Assembly: GCA_035079385.1 (NCBI GenBank)
Contig: JAVHKY010000004.1
Span: 13,671,001-13,735,000 of the forward strand
DNA: 64,000 nucleotides
DNA from: Aspidiotus rigidus
Taxonomy: Eukaryota; Arthropoda; Insecta; Hemiptera; Diaspididae
Direction: 5' to 3'
Positions within the stretch are counted from its first letter, which is position 1. Each line of letters begins with the position of its first letter. The notes beneath the pieces were generated by a model, which worked only from the letters and a program-made list of their open reading frames with translations, was not told the DNA's origin and made no database searches. A program made the translations under genes and the position numbers. Positions 23,461 to 34,015 of this stretch are shown here, piece after piece.

Positions 23461-24576
23461 GGCTAGATCATAGAAATTTCTCTCTGCTGGATTATAAGAA
23501 AACTCCCACCTCTTGAAATAATTTTGTAAACTCAGCAAGCATTTCCGAAGAGGGAAGCCAGAAAAAAAAGAAGTGTTTTTGTGTTTTATCTAGGTAAAAG
23601 GTGTTACAATAAGTCTTCATGAAGTGTAGTGTATTTCAAGATTTTAAAAAGTGTATAATTTTAGACTAACTGTTTTTCAGAGCTTGTGGGTTCCTCGCTA
23701 CCATTGCAAAGTTAGCAATGGCCTCTAAATTTTTTCTCGAATCTTTTTCCTCTTTCGTAAAAATATATTTTGTTCCTTTACTTTTCTATGGACTCGACAT
23801 TCACAATTTTTAGGAGCCTTGGCATACCGAACTCTTGTATTTGCAAGAGTCTTCCTCGTCTTCCTCACTCTTGTATGTGTTTTGAGCTCATAATTTTTCA
23901 GAATTCCATTTTCCTTCCGAGGCTAAATTTCGATATCATCGCAAGTGCCTATAGCACTTTTGTTGTCACGATATATTCTTTGAAGTCCTATCTTATTTTA
24001 TAAAGTTGAATAGTGGAATTCTTCGACGACTTTTCTTTTCGTACGTTAAAATTGTTTCAAGTCTTGAGGCTCTTCAAATTATGAGATTTTTAAAATTTCT
24101 TCTTTGCACTGCAGTTCCAAACTTGAAATTTTTTCTTGTTCTAACTCAAAATTATTCCATGAACTACGAATCATTTTCTTTTCAATCACTTCATTGTCTG
24201 AAATTTCTTAAATTCTTTTCTACGCTCTAAAACTGAAGTTCCGAGATTGCTCCTCATCGAGCACGTCATCAGATCATGTTTTTGGCCCGAGGGGAATGGC
24301 GTAACTGTCAAAATTTTGTCGAGTCCTTCCCCTCTTAGATTGTATACCTATACGCCCCCTCCTTCATAATATCTATAGCTCCATTATTCGAAAGTTTCCC
24401 AAGGGGTCTCCCCTTATATAAAGCTTATTTTCCCAAACAAATTTTATTTCATAATAATGAAACTTTAGAAAAATAAGTGAGGACTATTTTAACAATCTCA
24501 AGTTCTGGCAGTGAAACGAGAAGACAAGTTATGGAGCTTTCTGCGAAGGTTTGAGGAAGGAGTTCGTGAGTATTTG
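23461..24576. other. Gbx intron 1, unassigned pyrimidine-rich sequence
   Basis: Rich in TTTTCTT/CTTC stretches with short open frames that show no domain. No repeat family was recognised apart from small satellite-like words near 24300-24400. Confidence 0.4.
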
Positions 24577-26738
24577 CCCGATAAACCATATCGACCTTCA
24601 CTACGGATGTATGGTTGACATTGCATTGGTTGGTTTTTGGTCGTACAACTGACAAAAGACCAAATATTATGATACCATCAGAAAATGGTTGATTTTTAGT
24701 AAATTTTTGAGATAAATCGACCGAATTTTGTCTATTCATTTCAGTTGATTGTTGGTCTGATATTATTCCTACTAAATTTTGATCATAATTTTTGGTTGAT
24801 TTTTAATCACTATGTGGAATATGTATTTTGACCCATTTTTCGGTCGTTATATTGTCAATACAGAGTGGAATTTTTCCTCGTTTCTTAGTCTAAAATTGAT
24901 AATGTATTATTTTATTACTCACTTTTGACTAAGATTTCTAGTCGATTTCTGGGCAGATATTTTGAGAGTCACCTTGATCCATTTTGAGTAGATTTTTCCT
25001 CAACATCTACCAATATTTTTACTCTTTTCTTTTGGTCTATTCTCATGCAAACCGCAGTCACTAATTTTTGCCCAACATTTCCAGTCGGTTTCTTTGGAAT
25101 GAATCAACTGTCATATTGCTCGCAAACTCGCAGATAAATGAAGATATTTAAAATAAAATTTAAAATTTAAAAATTAATATTCCTAATAATGAAATTGTTC
25201 AATGAATGAACATATTCTACTAATCATAAAAATATTAGATTTATACATTCGATTTAAGGAATTCCAACAGGAATTAATAAATATAATCTTTTTTTTCGAT
25301 TTTATTTTTTGAAATTAAATTTTAACTTTATTTAAGAAGTAATATTATTTTGAAAAAATAAATATCTTATTTAAATTTTCTTAATATAGTTGATTTAATT
25401 AAGATTATTAATTTTGTTTCCATATTTAATAAAAATATTTATATTAATTTTCAATAATTATAAAAATTATTATAAAACAACTAGAAAAATTGAAACTAAA
25501 TAAATTTTTATAACTCATTCAATTTATTTAATATATTTGATCCTATAATTATTAAGAATTAATTATTTAATAATTTCAATGATTTTAAATGATATTCAAA
25601 ACTTCTAATCATATTGAACCAGAATGATATTTTTCATTTTTTTGTTCAGTTTCACATTAAATTAATAGAAAATTATTAGGTTTATTCATGACAAATAAAA
25701 AAATTATTAAAAAATAATTTTTAAAAAATAGATTTAAATAATAAATCAACATAAATTAAATCGATAAAAATTAATAATATAAATAATAAATTGATAAAGA
25801 ATAATAATAATCATTATTATTATATCAATTACATTATAATAATTAAATTTAAAATTAAATAATAATGTAAGTACGAATTTTATAAATTAAATTTAAATAA
25901 AGAAATATAATATAATATTTAGATTCATTTTAAAAAATCATTTAAATTAAATGATTCAATTTTAATTGGTGTAAGTCCATGAAATTTCTGAACATTGTCC
26001 ATAAATAATTGAAGGTATACTAATTAATATTGTAATTTTAGACCAAAATCGCACTTCTCTCAATATGATCCCGCTAACGAGATTGCTATCTTCATTCTTT
26101 TCTTCTCTCACTTGAGGGAGCCTTAGATATAGACTCGTTTTTCCTGTCGAAAATGGTGGTCTTTAATATCATCCAACTATAGACCGTTTTATGGCGTCTC
26201 TATTGCCCAAAACTTGATTGTTCTGCTTTGTCAAAAAAGGTCTATTTGTAGTGGTCCGTTGATATCGCTTGAATAAACTAAGGCTACAATAGACTATTTT
26301 ATAATCGTCTACATTGCCCATAAATCTACCAATCTTTTTCGTCAAAAGAATTCTAATTATGGTGATTTGTTGATAATGATTAAATATTGACTATGAGAAA
26401 ATATTTTATATTGTCAAGATTCCCTAGAAATCGACTCTTTTTTTTAGTCAAAAATGGTCGAAATATAGTCAATTGCAGAGGAAGTATGGCCAATGACTAA
26501 GGATAGACCATTTTATGGTACCTACATCACCTACAGAGTACAGATCGACTAATTTTTTCATTCAAAATTTTGTCTAAGTTGCTTTAAATGTGGTCTAAAT
26601 ATGGTAGGTAAGAGCGGAAGTAAATCACCGAAAAAGTTGGTCTATTATTAGTCACTTATCAGAGCGCCCGCTCAGTCTATTTTTGGTCAACATTTACTCA
26701 AAATCGACTGAGATATTTGGTCGATCTGGTTTATCGGG
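24577..26738. mobile_element. TIR element A (CCCGATAAACC family), with mitochondrial insert
   Basis: It begins CCCGATAAACC at 24577 and ends GGTTTATCGGG at 26738. The reverse complement of the same family is at 29986-32922; the ends match over more than 100 bp (ATCGACC, GTCGTACAACTGA, CCAAATATTATG, then CAGAAAATGGTTGATTTT and its counterpart). The interior is full of ATCGACTG/GGTCGATT words, giving subterminal repetition. No transposase frame was found, so it appears non-autonomous. The target duplication is unclear (possibly a TG dinucleotide). A 909-bp AT-rich block at 25133-26041 is absent from the sister copy. Confidence 0.75.
25133..26041 (-). pseudogene. Nuclear mitochondrial insertion: cox2 end and downstream
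   Basis: On the minus strand at about 26020-25975 a frame reads IIYGQCSEIS, matching the IFYGQCSEIC copper-site region of cytochrome oxidase subunit 2. After a frameshift, PIKIESFNLNDFLKWI follows, matching the MPIxIES...FLKWI end of COX2 when TGA is read as tryptophan. About 660 bp further along the same strand lies a weak ATP6-like segment, roughly the distance expected from the usual cox2-trnK-trnD-atp8-atp6 order. The sister TIR element at 29986-32922 joins GCAAACTCGCA directly to ACCAAAATC, so it shows the empty site. Confidence 0.65.
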
Positions 26739-27269
26739 TGTCTGCAATATTTCAAAGGAGAGACACATTATCTCTAATTTTAAAGGAGGTTCTCCCGCTT
26801 CATGTCATAGGCTGAGGCTAAGACTTTTTCGAATAGCGTTAAATTCTGGACGGAGCGCTGTGTTTTTGATTGGGTCCAAACTTGAGAAGGTCGATTTTTT
26901 GGGTGGTCTGTAAACTAAGGGACCCCATAATCGAGATTCAAGCGAACCAAATTGCAACTTAGTTGCAATAAAATACAACTGTTGCATCCTGTACTAGAGC
27001 GTCCAAGATATTTGAGAACATTTAGGATACGGTGTCACTTACCTTTCAGGTAGAGGGTCAGAGCCCAGTTTGAGTAATAGAATGATGATGGCGATTTTTC
27101 ACTCGTTGGGATATGAACCCTCTTTGATGAATGAATTTTGAGAAGAGTGCGTTTCACTTTCCAAAAACGTTCAAATTTTAAACTTTTACCCAAATGAAAA
27201 TTCACGATCATAATTATGATTTTTCAGCCTCGATTATACTACCTACATCTTATATTGTGTTATCAACAG
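26739..27269 (+). other. Gbx intron 1, distal part
   Basis: Unassigned intronic sequence ending in the exon 2 acceptor TTATCAACAG at 27269. No gene or repeat was recognised. Confidence 0.5.
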
Positions 27270-27487
27270 GTTCTCCAAAATCGGATCACGCTGATGATGA
27301 TGAAGATGAAGAAGATCTAGAAACAAATTCACGTAGTAAATCGAATAGCAATAAAATCCGTCGAAGACGTACAGCTTTTACTAGCGAACAACTGCTGGAA
27401 CTAGAGCGCGAATTTCATGCCAAGAAATATCTTAGTCTGACGGAGCGTTCGGAAATTGCGAACTCTCTCAACCTAAGTGAAGTACAA
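27270..27487 (+). CDS. unpg: Gbx/unplugged homeobox gene, coding exon 2 (homeodomain 1-44)
   Basis: This exon encodes the rest of codon 186 and residues 187-258. It opens with an acidic stretch ([10 protein letters not shown]). The homeodomain starts at residue 215 with [20 protein letters not shown], followed by [20 protein letters not shown] and SEVQ. The [27 protein letters not shown] string is characteristic of the Gbx class. Core residues L16 and F20 are present. The exon ends after homeodomain residue 44 at a consensus donor (CAA|GTAAGT), a phase-0 intron at the 44/45 position used by many homeobox genes. A frame that reads on into the intron stops at 27514 and is not coding. Confidence 0.95.
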
Positions 27488-28089
27488 GTAAGTCAATTGT
27501 TCATGACGAAATAAATTAGCTAAACTTACAGGGTTTTGAACAATTTCCCACTACGATTCCAACATTCCGATCTACATCTGATGATTCTATAAAATATTTT
27601 CCACCCCTCTAATAGTCGATATTGAAAAAGATCTTTGAAGTAGGCACTCACTTCGTTGAAAATGAATTTTCTGGAATACATCCACAGAAATTTCTGCGCC
27701 CGACCAGAAGAAGCCCTTCAATTTTCTATGTCCAACTTTCCCACTCTCTTACTCAGACAAAAAATCTCGCAGGCACAAGCTGATGGCGTTCAGAACTACT
27801 GTTACCGAGAAATTTTCATCTTGAAGAGCAATCAAAAGAAGAAGAAAGCAATGCATGCCGTAACAGCCAACGTCTACCCTAGAGGTATAATTGAGAGAGT
27901 TTACGAGGGAATTAAAAGATAGAGGGGGACCCATGACAGTACAGTGGGAAAGTACTCCAGGTCTGTACCAAAGGTGATAAAGGCAAAATTCGTGAGTTTA
28001 TTTTAGAAACCACGATTATTATCAAATATTCAAAAAAACAACGAATAAAATTTATCTTATAACGAAATCCAAAATCGAAAATTATACAG
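27488..28089 (+). other. Start of Gbx intron 2, unassigned
   Basis: Intron 2 spans 27488-42213. This first part has a short open frame (27656-27922) without a recognised domain. No repeat was identified. Confidence 0.45.
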
Positions 28090-29500
28090 ACCTAAAATTA
28101 AAGAATGCAAAAAACGCAGAATATTATAAATACTTCCGGTTGAATAGTCATTATCAAACGACACACAAAATAAAACTGAGCCACGACGAAAAATTGAATG
28201 AAAGACTAGAGAGAATTAGGACTAATGGTGACACGAAAATTAGAATGATTCAGAGTCGTTAGGAGGAGGAGAAAGACCGTAAAACTTCTCGATTAAATCA
28301 TTATCAGGAAGAAAATGATTAAGAAAGTTTGACATCATTACTATTTGAATGGCGAATGATCTCGATGTGCTCAAGAGCCAACCGTCGACGGAAGGAATTT
28401 TCTGAATGGAGCAAGACGGATCGGTGAAGATCGAATTTATGGTCGGAAGCCGATAGGTGCTCTGCAAAGGCCGAGCGTTCACGGAGAGGGGCAGAAGTAA
28501 CTTCATCGAGATGTTCTTGAACACTAGTACGTCACTGCCGGCTAGTTTCCCTTTATAAACAGCCCAACAGTCGGAACATTGGAGTTTATAAGGCCCACTT
28601 ATTTCCACAGTGGGGGTGGAATCTTTCAGCCTAGAAAATAAGTTGCAAATGGTGTTCGGGTAATAAAACGGAGGTCGAAAGCCTTAGGGCTTGAGGTGAT
28701 GAGTGATCTCAGAAGAGAGCTTCCCACAGTAGGTGAAGCAACCCATTTCACTTTCATTCGAGAGGGAGTCATACTCCGAGGGGAGAAACGGTAGAGTCTA
28801 AAGCTTTGGAAGTAGGTTTTTCCCGAACCATGCGGTCGACATCAAAATCCGACTGTTAGGTTCTTGATAATATCGACTACCTCCGAAAAATCCTAAGAGG
28901 AAAGGGGGACAGAAACAGGACGCTGGATGAGGCTGTTGAAAGCAGAGAGCTTATGGGAAGGAGGACAAAAAGAAAAGGCATGGATATTTAAATCCGTGCA
29001 GGTATTTTTACGAAAGATTCCAAAATTGTGCACGCCAACAAAAATGGAAATAGAGAGGTCAAGAAAATTAATGGAAGCTCCAACTACTTCAACAGTGAAT
29101 TTAATGGTGGGATACCGACTGTTGAGGAAGGTGAGGAGAGAGTGGGGTCGGTAACAGACCATCTACATATGGGTGCCAATAAACATTATGGGAAAAAAGA
29201 TGAAATCCATTCTCAAAAAATTTGAAGAAAACCTCGGAGACCAAAGATCCAAGGGGGAACCGATATGGACACCAATATCTTTCGGAAATCCATAGATATA
29301 AGGTGTTGAAATTGACAGAAATTGGGAGAAAGACACATTTTGAGGAGTTTTATGAAATCATCAAGAATTGGGGTCAGGACACGAGCATAAGGAGAACCTT
29401 GAAATAATTGAGAGCGGGAAGGAGGGGGATAGGTGGGAAAATACTTTGAACATCGAATGAGGCAAGAGCTCAACTAATGGAAAACTAAGACTGATACCTC
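28090..29500 (-). mobile_element. Penelope-like element copy 3, strongly decayed
   Basis: Minus-strand frames show a GIY-YIG start (GPYKLQCSDCWAVYKGKLAG) within 28240-28608. Within 28893-29162 there is an RT thumb (ASINFLDLSISIFVGVHNFG, then IFRKNTCTD). 29213-29473 is a disrupted RT motif B region. The order and strand fit the other PLE copies. Numerous stops and shifts make this an old copy inside Gbx intron 2. The limits are approximate; 29500-29985 may include its 5' part. Confidence 0.75.
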
Positions 29501-30412
29501 ACTAACGACTTAATTAAATTATTGAGTGAGGAATTTGATGGATAGACTAAAAGTATGAGAAGAGAAGAGAGAAATCACTGGCATAATGAGGATATTCTCC
29601 TCGTGGAGCTTAGGGAGGCCATATAACCGAGGAAGCACGGGTTAAGGAAAGTTTTTTCAACAAAGAGGTACATTTTGTTAATAGTTGATCTTACATCGCA
29701 CGTAATTAAAGAAATTCGGTTATGATGTGAATGTGGGTGTTCATGTAACAACCTACCCACGGTGACAAGAATAAGCAACGACCTAAAGAAAATGTCTCTT
29801 AAACAATGCAATCACGATTGACAGCGAAAGATTATTAGACTTGGTGATTGGACGAGAGAAGAAGAACATGAACGACCAATAAGGTGACAGCACACCTGTT
29901 ATAGCCAATAGAAATGCAGCACAAAGATTAAAGAATGAATCAATCACAACGCAGTATTTTTGTAGCTAATACATAAAACCACAGTCCCGATAAACCGCAT
30001 TGAGCAAATATCTCAGTCAATTTTGAGTAAATATCGACCAAAAATACACTGAGCGATCGCTCTGATGAGTTACCAATAATAGACCAACTTTTTCAATCGA
30101 TTTACTTTCGCTCTCCCCTACCATATACAGACCAGATTTAAACCAACTTGGACGAAATATTGACTGAAAAAATTGGTCGATTCTTAGGTGACGTAGGTAC
30201 AGTAAAATGGTCATTGGTAATAATTATTTCCTTAAGAATTGACTCTATTTGGACCATTTTTGACCCAAAAAACAGTTGATTTCTGGGGAAACTTGACGAG
30301 ATGAAATGGTTTCTTGTAGTTAATACTCAATCAGTGTCAACAGATTACCATAATTAGGCCACTTCTGACGAAAAAGATCGGTCGATTTCTGGGCAATGTA
30401 GATGTTACAGTT

Positions 30413-31737
30413 AAAACCCGAAATCAGTAAAATCTAAAATTCACTAGTCAAAACTAGTTGCCACAAATGACTTTAGTCAGAACTAGTTTTGACTAGTTAA
30501 TTCTAGAATAAAAAAATTGTTTGAATTCATTAGTAAATTCTAGTTATAACTGAAATGAATTGAAATTGTTCGAGTTCAAAAGGTGATGGTATTTCCAGAC
30601 ATACTTCGGCCAAATTTATAGATATTTGGTAGTTCTGCTCAACTTTGAGGATAAGTAGCTCACACTGGAATAAAATATACGAAAAAGTTCTAAATTTTTC
30701 TTCCTTAATTCACACATTAAACCGTACATCATACGAATTCGTCGGTCTATAAACGTTACAAGAGCAAACCTAACAGTGACTAATTGACGCACACCATTCA
30801 AGTACAAACAAGCTTTGTGAAAAATAAAAATTCAAGGGTGTTGGAGGCTGGAGGCATTTTGTCTCTGGAGGTACCTTGCCTCCGCCTCCAATGAGGCGAA
30901 GATGGTGAGGATTTAAACCAAGATGTTGGAGGCTGGAGCATTTTGCCTCCGGAGGTACCTTGCTTCCACCTAGAGGCTTGGAGGTGCTTCCAAAGATCCT
31001 TTAGGAGGCACTTTTTTCAACAGTATTCTATTCCTCGAACCCTCATTCAGCCACTTTGATGCTAGCGCTGCTCGGTTCGAAGAAAAGCCAAAGTTTTAAA
31101 TACACCTTGTGAGTATCATCTGTCATCTGGCAACACGGGTAGGCCAATATGCTACATCTGGTCACACTGATCAACGTCACAAGTGCTTTCGGAGGCGTCT
31201 CCAAAGACGTCTTCGGTTTCTTCGACAGTGCCTCCGGAGGCATTTTCTCCAATCTCAGTAATTGCGCTGGAGGCATTTTGAGGTACTTCCAGAGACATAC
31301 TTTGGAGGTCAGAAGACGCCTCCAAACGTGTCCACTGGAGGCAACCGGAGTCGGAGAGTCATTTTCTGTCTTCGTTCCGGAGGACTCTAAAAAAAATTGC
31401 TTCAACACCCTTGATAAAAATGCGATTACATTTGTACTAGGGAAGAAATTCATTTTACTGATTGGATTCACCCTTCTTGTTTTCACTAGTTAAAACTAGT
31501 GTTCCCCGACAATCATAATTTCTTCTCTATTTCACTTTTTACTAGTCAATTCTAGTTTTCACTAGTAAAAACTAGTTTTACCTGAAATTATTTAAGTTAA
31601 AACTAGCTCCAACGCTGAGGGTCACGGTAAATTCTAGAGTTAACTAGTCGAAACTAGTTCCGACTAAAGTCATTTGTGGCAACTAGTTTTGACTAGTGAA
31701 TTTTAGAATTTACTGATTTCGGGTTTTAACTGTAACA
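30413..31737. mobile_element. TIR element B, copy 1 (TGTTACAG family), TAGA target duplication
   Basis: Ends are TGTTACAGTTAAAACCCG and its inverse, with inverted similarity running on through AAATCAGTAAA and several ACTAGT palindromes. TAGA flanks both sides (30409-30412 and 31738-31741). The corresponding region of element A (about 26300-26330, minus strand) shows the uninterrupted site GGGCAATGTAGACG. Opposed frames of 147 and 114 codons overlap in the middle, and the same pair is in copy 2. Neither resembles a known transposase, so the element may be non-autonomous. Confidence 0.88.
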
Positions 31738-31968
31738 TAGACAATATAAAATAGTCTGTCGTAGTTTATATTCAAGCGATATTAACGGACCGCTACAAAT
31801 TGACCATTTTTGACAAGTTAATTTCTGGGCAAGAGAGATGACATAAGACGGAGACCATTTTCGACGGAAATATCAGTCTATATCTAGGCCTTCCCTAAGT
31901 GAGAGAAGAGAAAAATGAAGATAGCAAGCTCGTTAGCAGGGTTATATTGAAACGAGTGTGATTTTGGT

Positions 31969-32580
31969 TTGCGAGTTTGCAAACAACCTGCCAGTCGATT
32001 CATCCCGAATATCTGTTCAGAAATTGATTGGAAATTTTGGTCAAAATTGAGTGACTGTACTCATCTGAGACCGAAAAAGAGAGTAAAAATGTTGGTAGAT
32101 GTTGAGGATAAATCGACTGAAAATGGTCCGAGATATGTCTATAGATATCTGCTCAGAAATTGACTAGAAATGTTGGTCAAAATTGAGTGACTGCGGTTCG
32201 TACGAGAGTGAACCAAAAAAAAGAGATGTTGAGGACAAATCGACTGAAAATGGACCGAGATATGTCTCTAGACATTTGTCCAGAAATTGACTGGAAATTT
32301 TGGTTAAAATTGAGTGACCGCGATTTGTACAAGAATAAACCAAAAAAAGAAAAAAGAATGAAAATATTGGTAGATAATGAGGACAAATCGACTGAAAATG
32401 GACCGAGATATGTCTATAGATATTTGCCCAGAAATTGACTATAAATTTTTGTCAAAATTGAGTGACTGCGGTTCGCACGAGAATGGACCAAAAAAAAGGA
32501 ATGAAAATATTGGTAGATGTTGCGGACAAATCGACTGAAAATGGACCGAGATATGTCCCTGGGATATCCGCCCAAAAATT
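31969..32580. repeat. About four tandem units of 127-148 bp inside element A'
   Basis: The word AAAATTGAGTGACTG recurs at about 32042, 32178, 32305 (variant) and 32453, each time followed by ACAAATCGACTGAAAATGG. Element A has only a single inverted counterpart near 24840-25100, so the expansion is specific to this copy. Confidence 0.7.
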
Positions 32581-32922
32581 GTCTAAATATCTTAGTGAAA
32601 ATTGATCAATGAATACAATATCAACTTTAGACTAAAAAACAACAGTACAACGACCAAAAATGGACCGAAATATATATTCCTCATAATGATCAAAAATCAA
32701 CCAAAAATTATGGTCAAAATTCAGTAGGAATAGTATATCTGACCAGTATCTGACGAACGATCAACTGAGATAAATAGTCAAAATTTGGTCGATTTATCTC
32801 AGGAAATTTACTGAAAATCAATCATTTCCTGATTGTAGCATAATATTTGGTCCATTTTCAGTTGTACGACTATAAACCGACTAACATTGACCATACAGTG
32901 ATGGTCGATTTGGTTTATCGGG

Positions 32923-33506
32923 CTGTTGAATACTATAGAACCATTGTTTGATGCGGCACAACTGGTGATTGAGTAACACCCCACAGTATTCTTGTATTGT
33001 ATTTGTATGCCAACTATGAGAATTTTACATTCGAGATCTTTTTAATTTATATCTTCCACACAAGGAAAGCTTTAGAAACAAACGCGTTGCATTGGAGACC
33101 GTAGAAATTATCAAAAGTCAAAGGATGTTAATGATTACGAATGTCTAGTACATAATCCGAACTGGTCAACTTCAAATCGACGTCAATCTGGGGTCAATTA
33201 TTTTGAGTCGAGTTCTCCAAATTTTTCTATCGACTTAAAATCGACTGCTCAGATGGGTCGATTTCAAGTAGCTTTATAAGTGTCTAGTATCTGATCCAAG
33301 CTGCTCAACTACACATCGACCTCGAATTAACTTCTATCTGAATTCGACTTTCGGCCGACTTGTCCAAATTTTTCTATGGACTTGAAATTGACTGCACTGT
33401 TGGGTCGATTACCGGGAGAATTCAAGGAATCACATAGATGAGGAAGGAAGGGAAAGGCAATACGGCGAAAAAATCGATTTGGCATAATAGTTTCTTTTCC
33501 TTATCT
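32923..33506. other. Gbx intron 2, unassigned
   Basis: No gene was recognised. It contains a repeated pair of words (GACTTGAAATTGACTGC and GACTTAAAATCGACTGC, about 130 bp apart) near 33230 and 33380, suggesting a small local duplication. Confidence 0.4.
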
Positions 33507-33754
33507 GTGATGTGTCATGGGAAACCCAGGCATAAGTCGGAAAAAAAATTGACTTCAAATTCGAACCAAACGACTCGAAAATGAGTAGAGAATCATAATT
33601 GGGCAAAAACTGGGGGAAAAAATTCTCCGACTTATGCCTAGGCTTCCCATGACACATCACTAATTATGATTCTTCACTCATTTCTGAGTCGTTTGGTTCA
33701 AATTTGAAGTCAATTTTTTTCCGACTTATGCCTGGGTTTCCCATGACACATCAC
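33507..33754. repeat. Long hairpin (foldback), arms about 93 bp
   Basis: The left arm 33507-33600 starts GTGATGTGTCATGGGAAACC and runs through GGCATAAGTCGG, TTGACTTCAAATTCGAACC and ATCATAATT. The right arm 33662-33754 is its near-perfect inverse. The spacer holds a third partial copy of the arm end. Such a transcript would fold into a long double strand, a possible endogenous siRNA source within the Gbx intron, or it is simply a MITE. Confidence 0.75.
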
Positions 33755-33929
33755 ATTCTATGTAATTCCTTGTGAACGTCGACACCTGTGAACATTCTTT
33801 TTAGTCACGTCTCTTCTCTAGGAATTTGCGGCTCTTTCTCATGAGTTTTAGTTGTGTTTGCATCTGCCTAATGGACTGTGGTCTTTTTACACTCTTTATC
33901 ACAAGGTGGAGATTCCATTTGAAGGCGAC

Positions 33930-34015
33930 TGACGATCTAATCTTCGGGCCTGACAGCCTAGTACGAGAGGTCGCGGGTTCGATTCCTGCTTGGACGTGGA
34001 GACATTTTCGTCATA
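33930..34015 (+). repeat. tRNA-like fragment, possible SINE head
   Basis: GGTCGCGGGTTCGATTCC followed by TGC is a good polymerase III B box. It sits in a pairable T-arm (GCGGG with CCTGC). Upstream CCTGACAGCCTAGTACGAG could be an anticodon-arm remnant, but I cannot fold a complete cloverleaf or find a clean A box. A tRNA-derived SINE fragment fits better than a functional tRNA. Confidence 0.4.

Larger units (their letters stand above)
29986..32922. mobile_element. TIR element A', inverted sister of element A, with nested element B1
   Basis: It starts CCCGATAAACC at 29986 and ends GGTTTATCGGG at 32922, in opposite orientation to the copy at 24577-26738. It contains a complete 1325-bp insertion (30413-31737) and a local tandem expansion at 31969-32580. 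It lacks the mitochondrial block present in the sister. No transposase frame was recognised and no convincing target duplication was found. Confidence 0.75.

Noticed and set aside
27194..27514. Homeobox exon 2 as a stand-alone truncated homeodomain protein
   Set aside because: The third helix is supplied by exon 3 with exact splice sites and matching phase.
33930..34015. A functional tRNA gene
   Set aside because: Only the T-arm/B box is convincing; no acceptor stem or clean A box could be paired, so it is listed as a SINE-like fragment.
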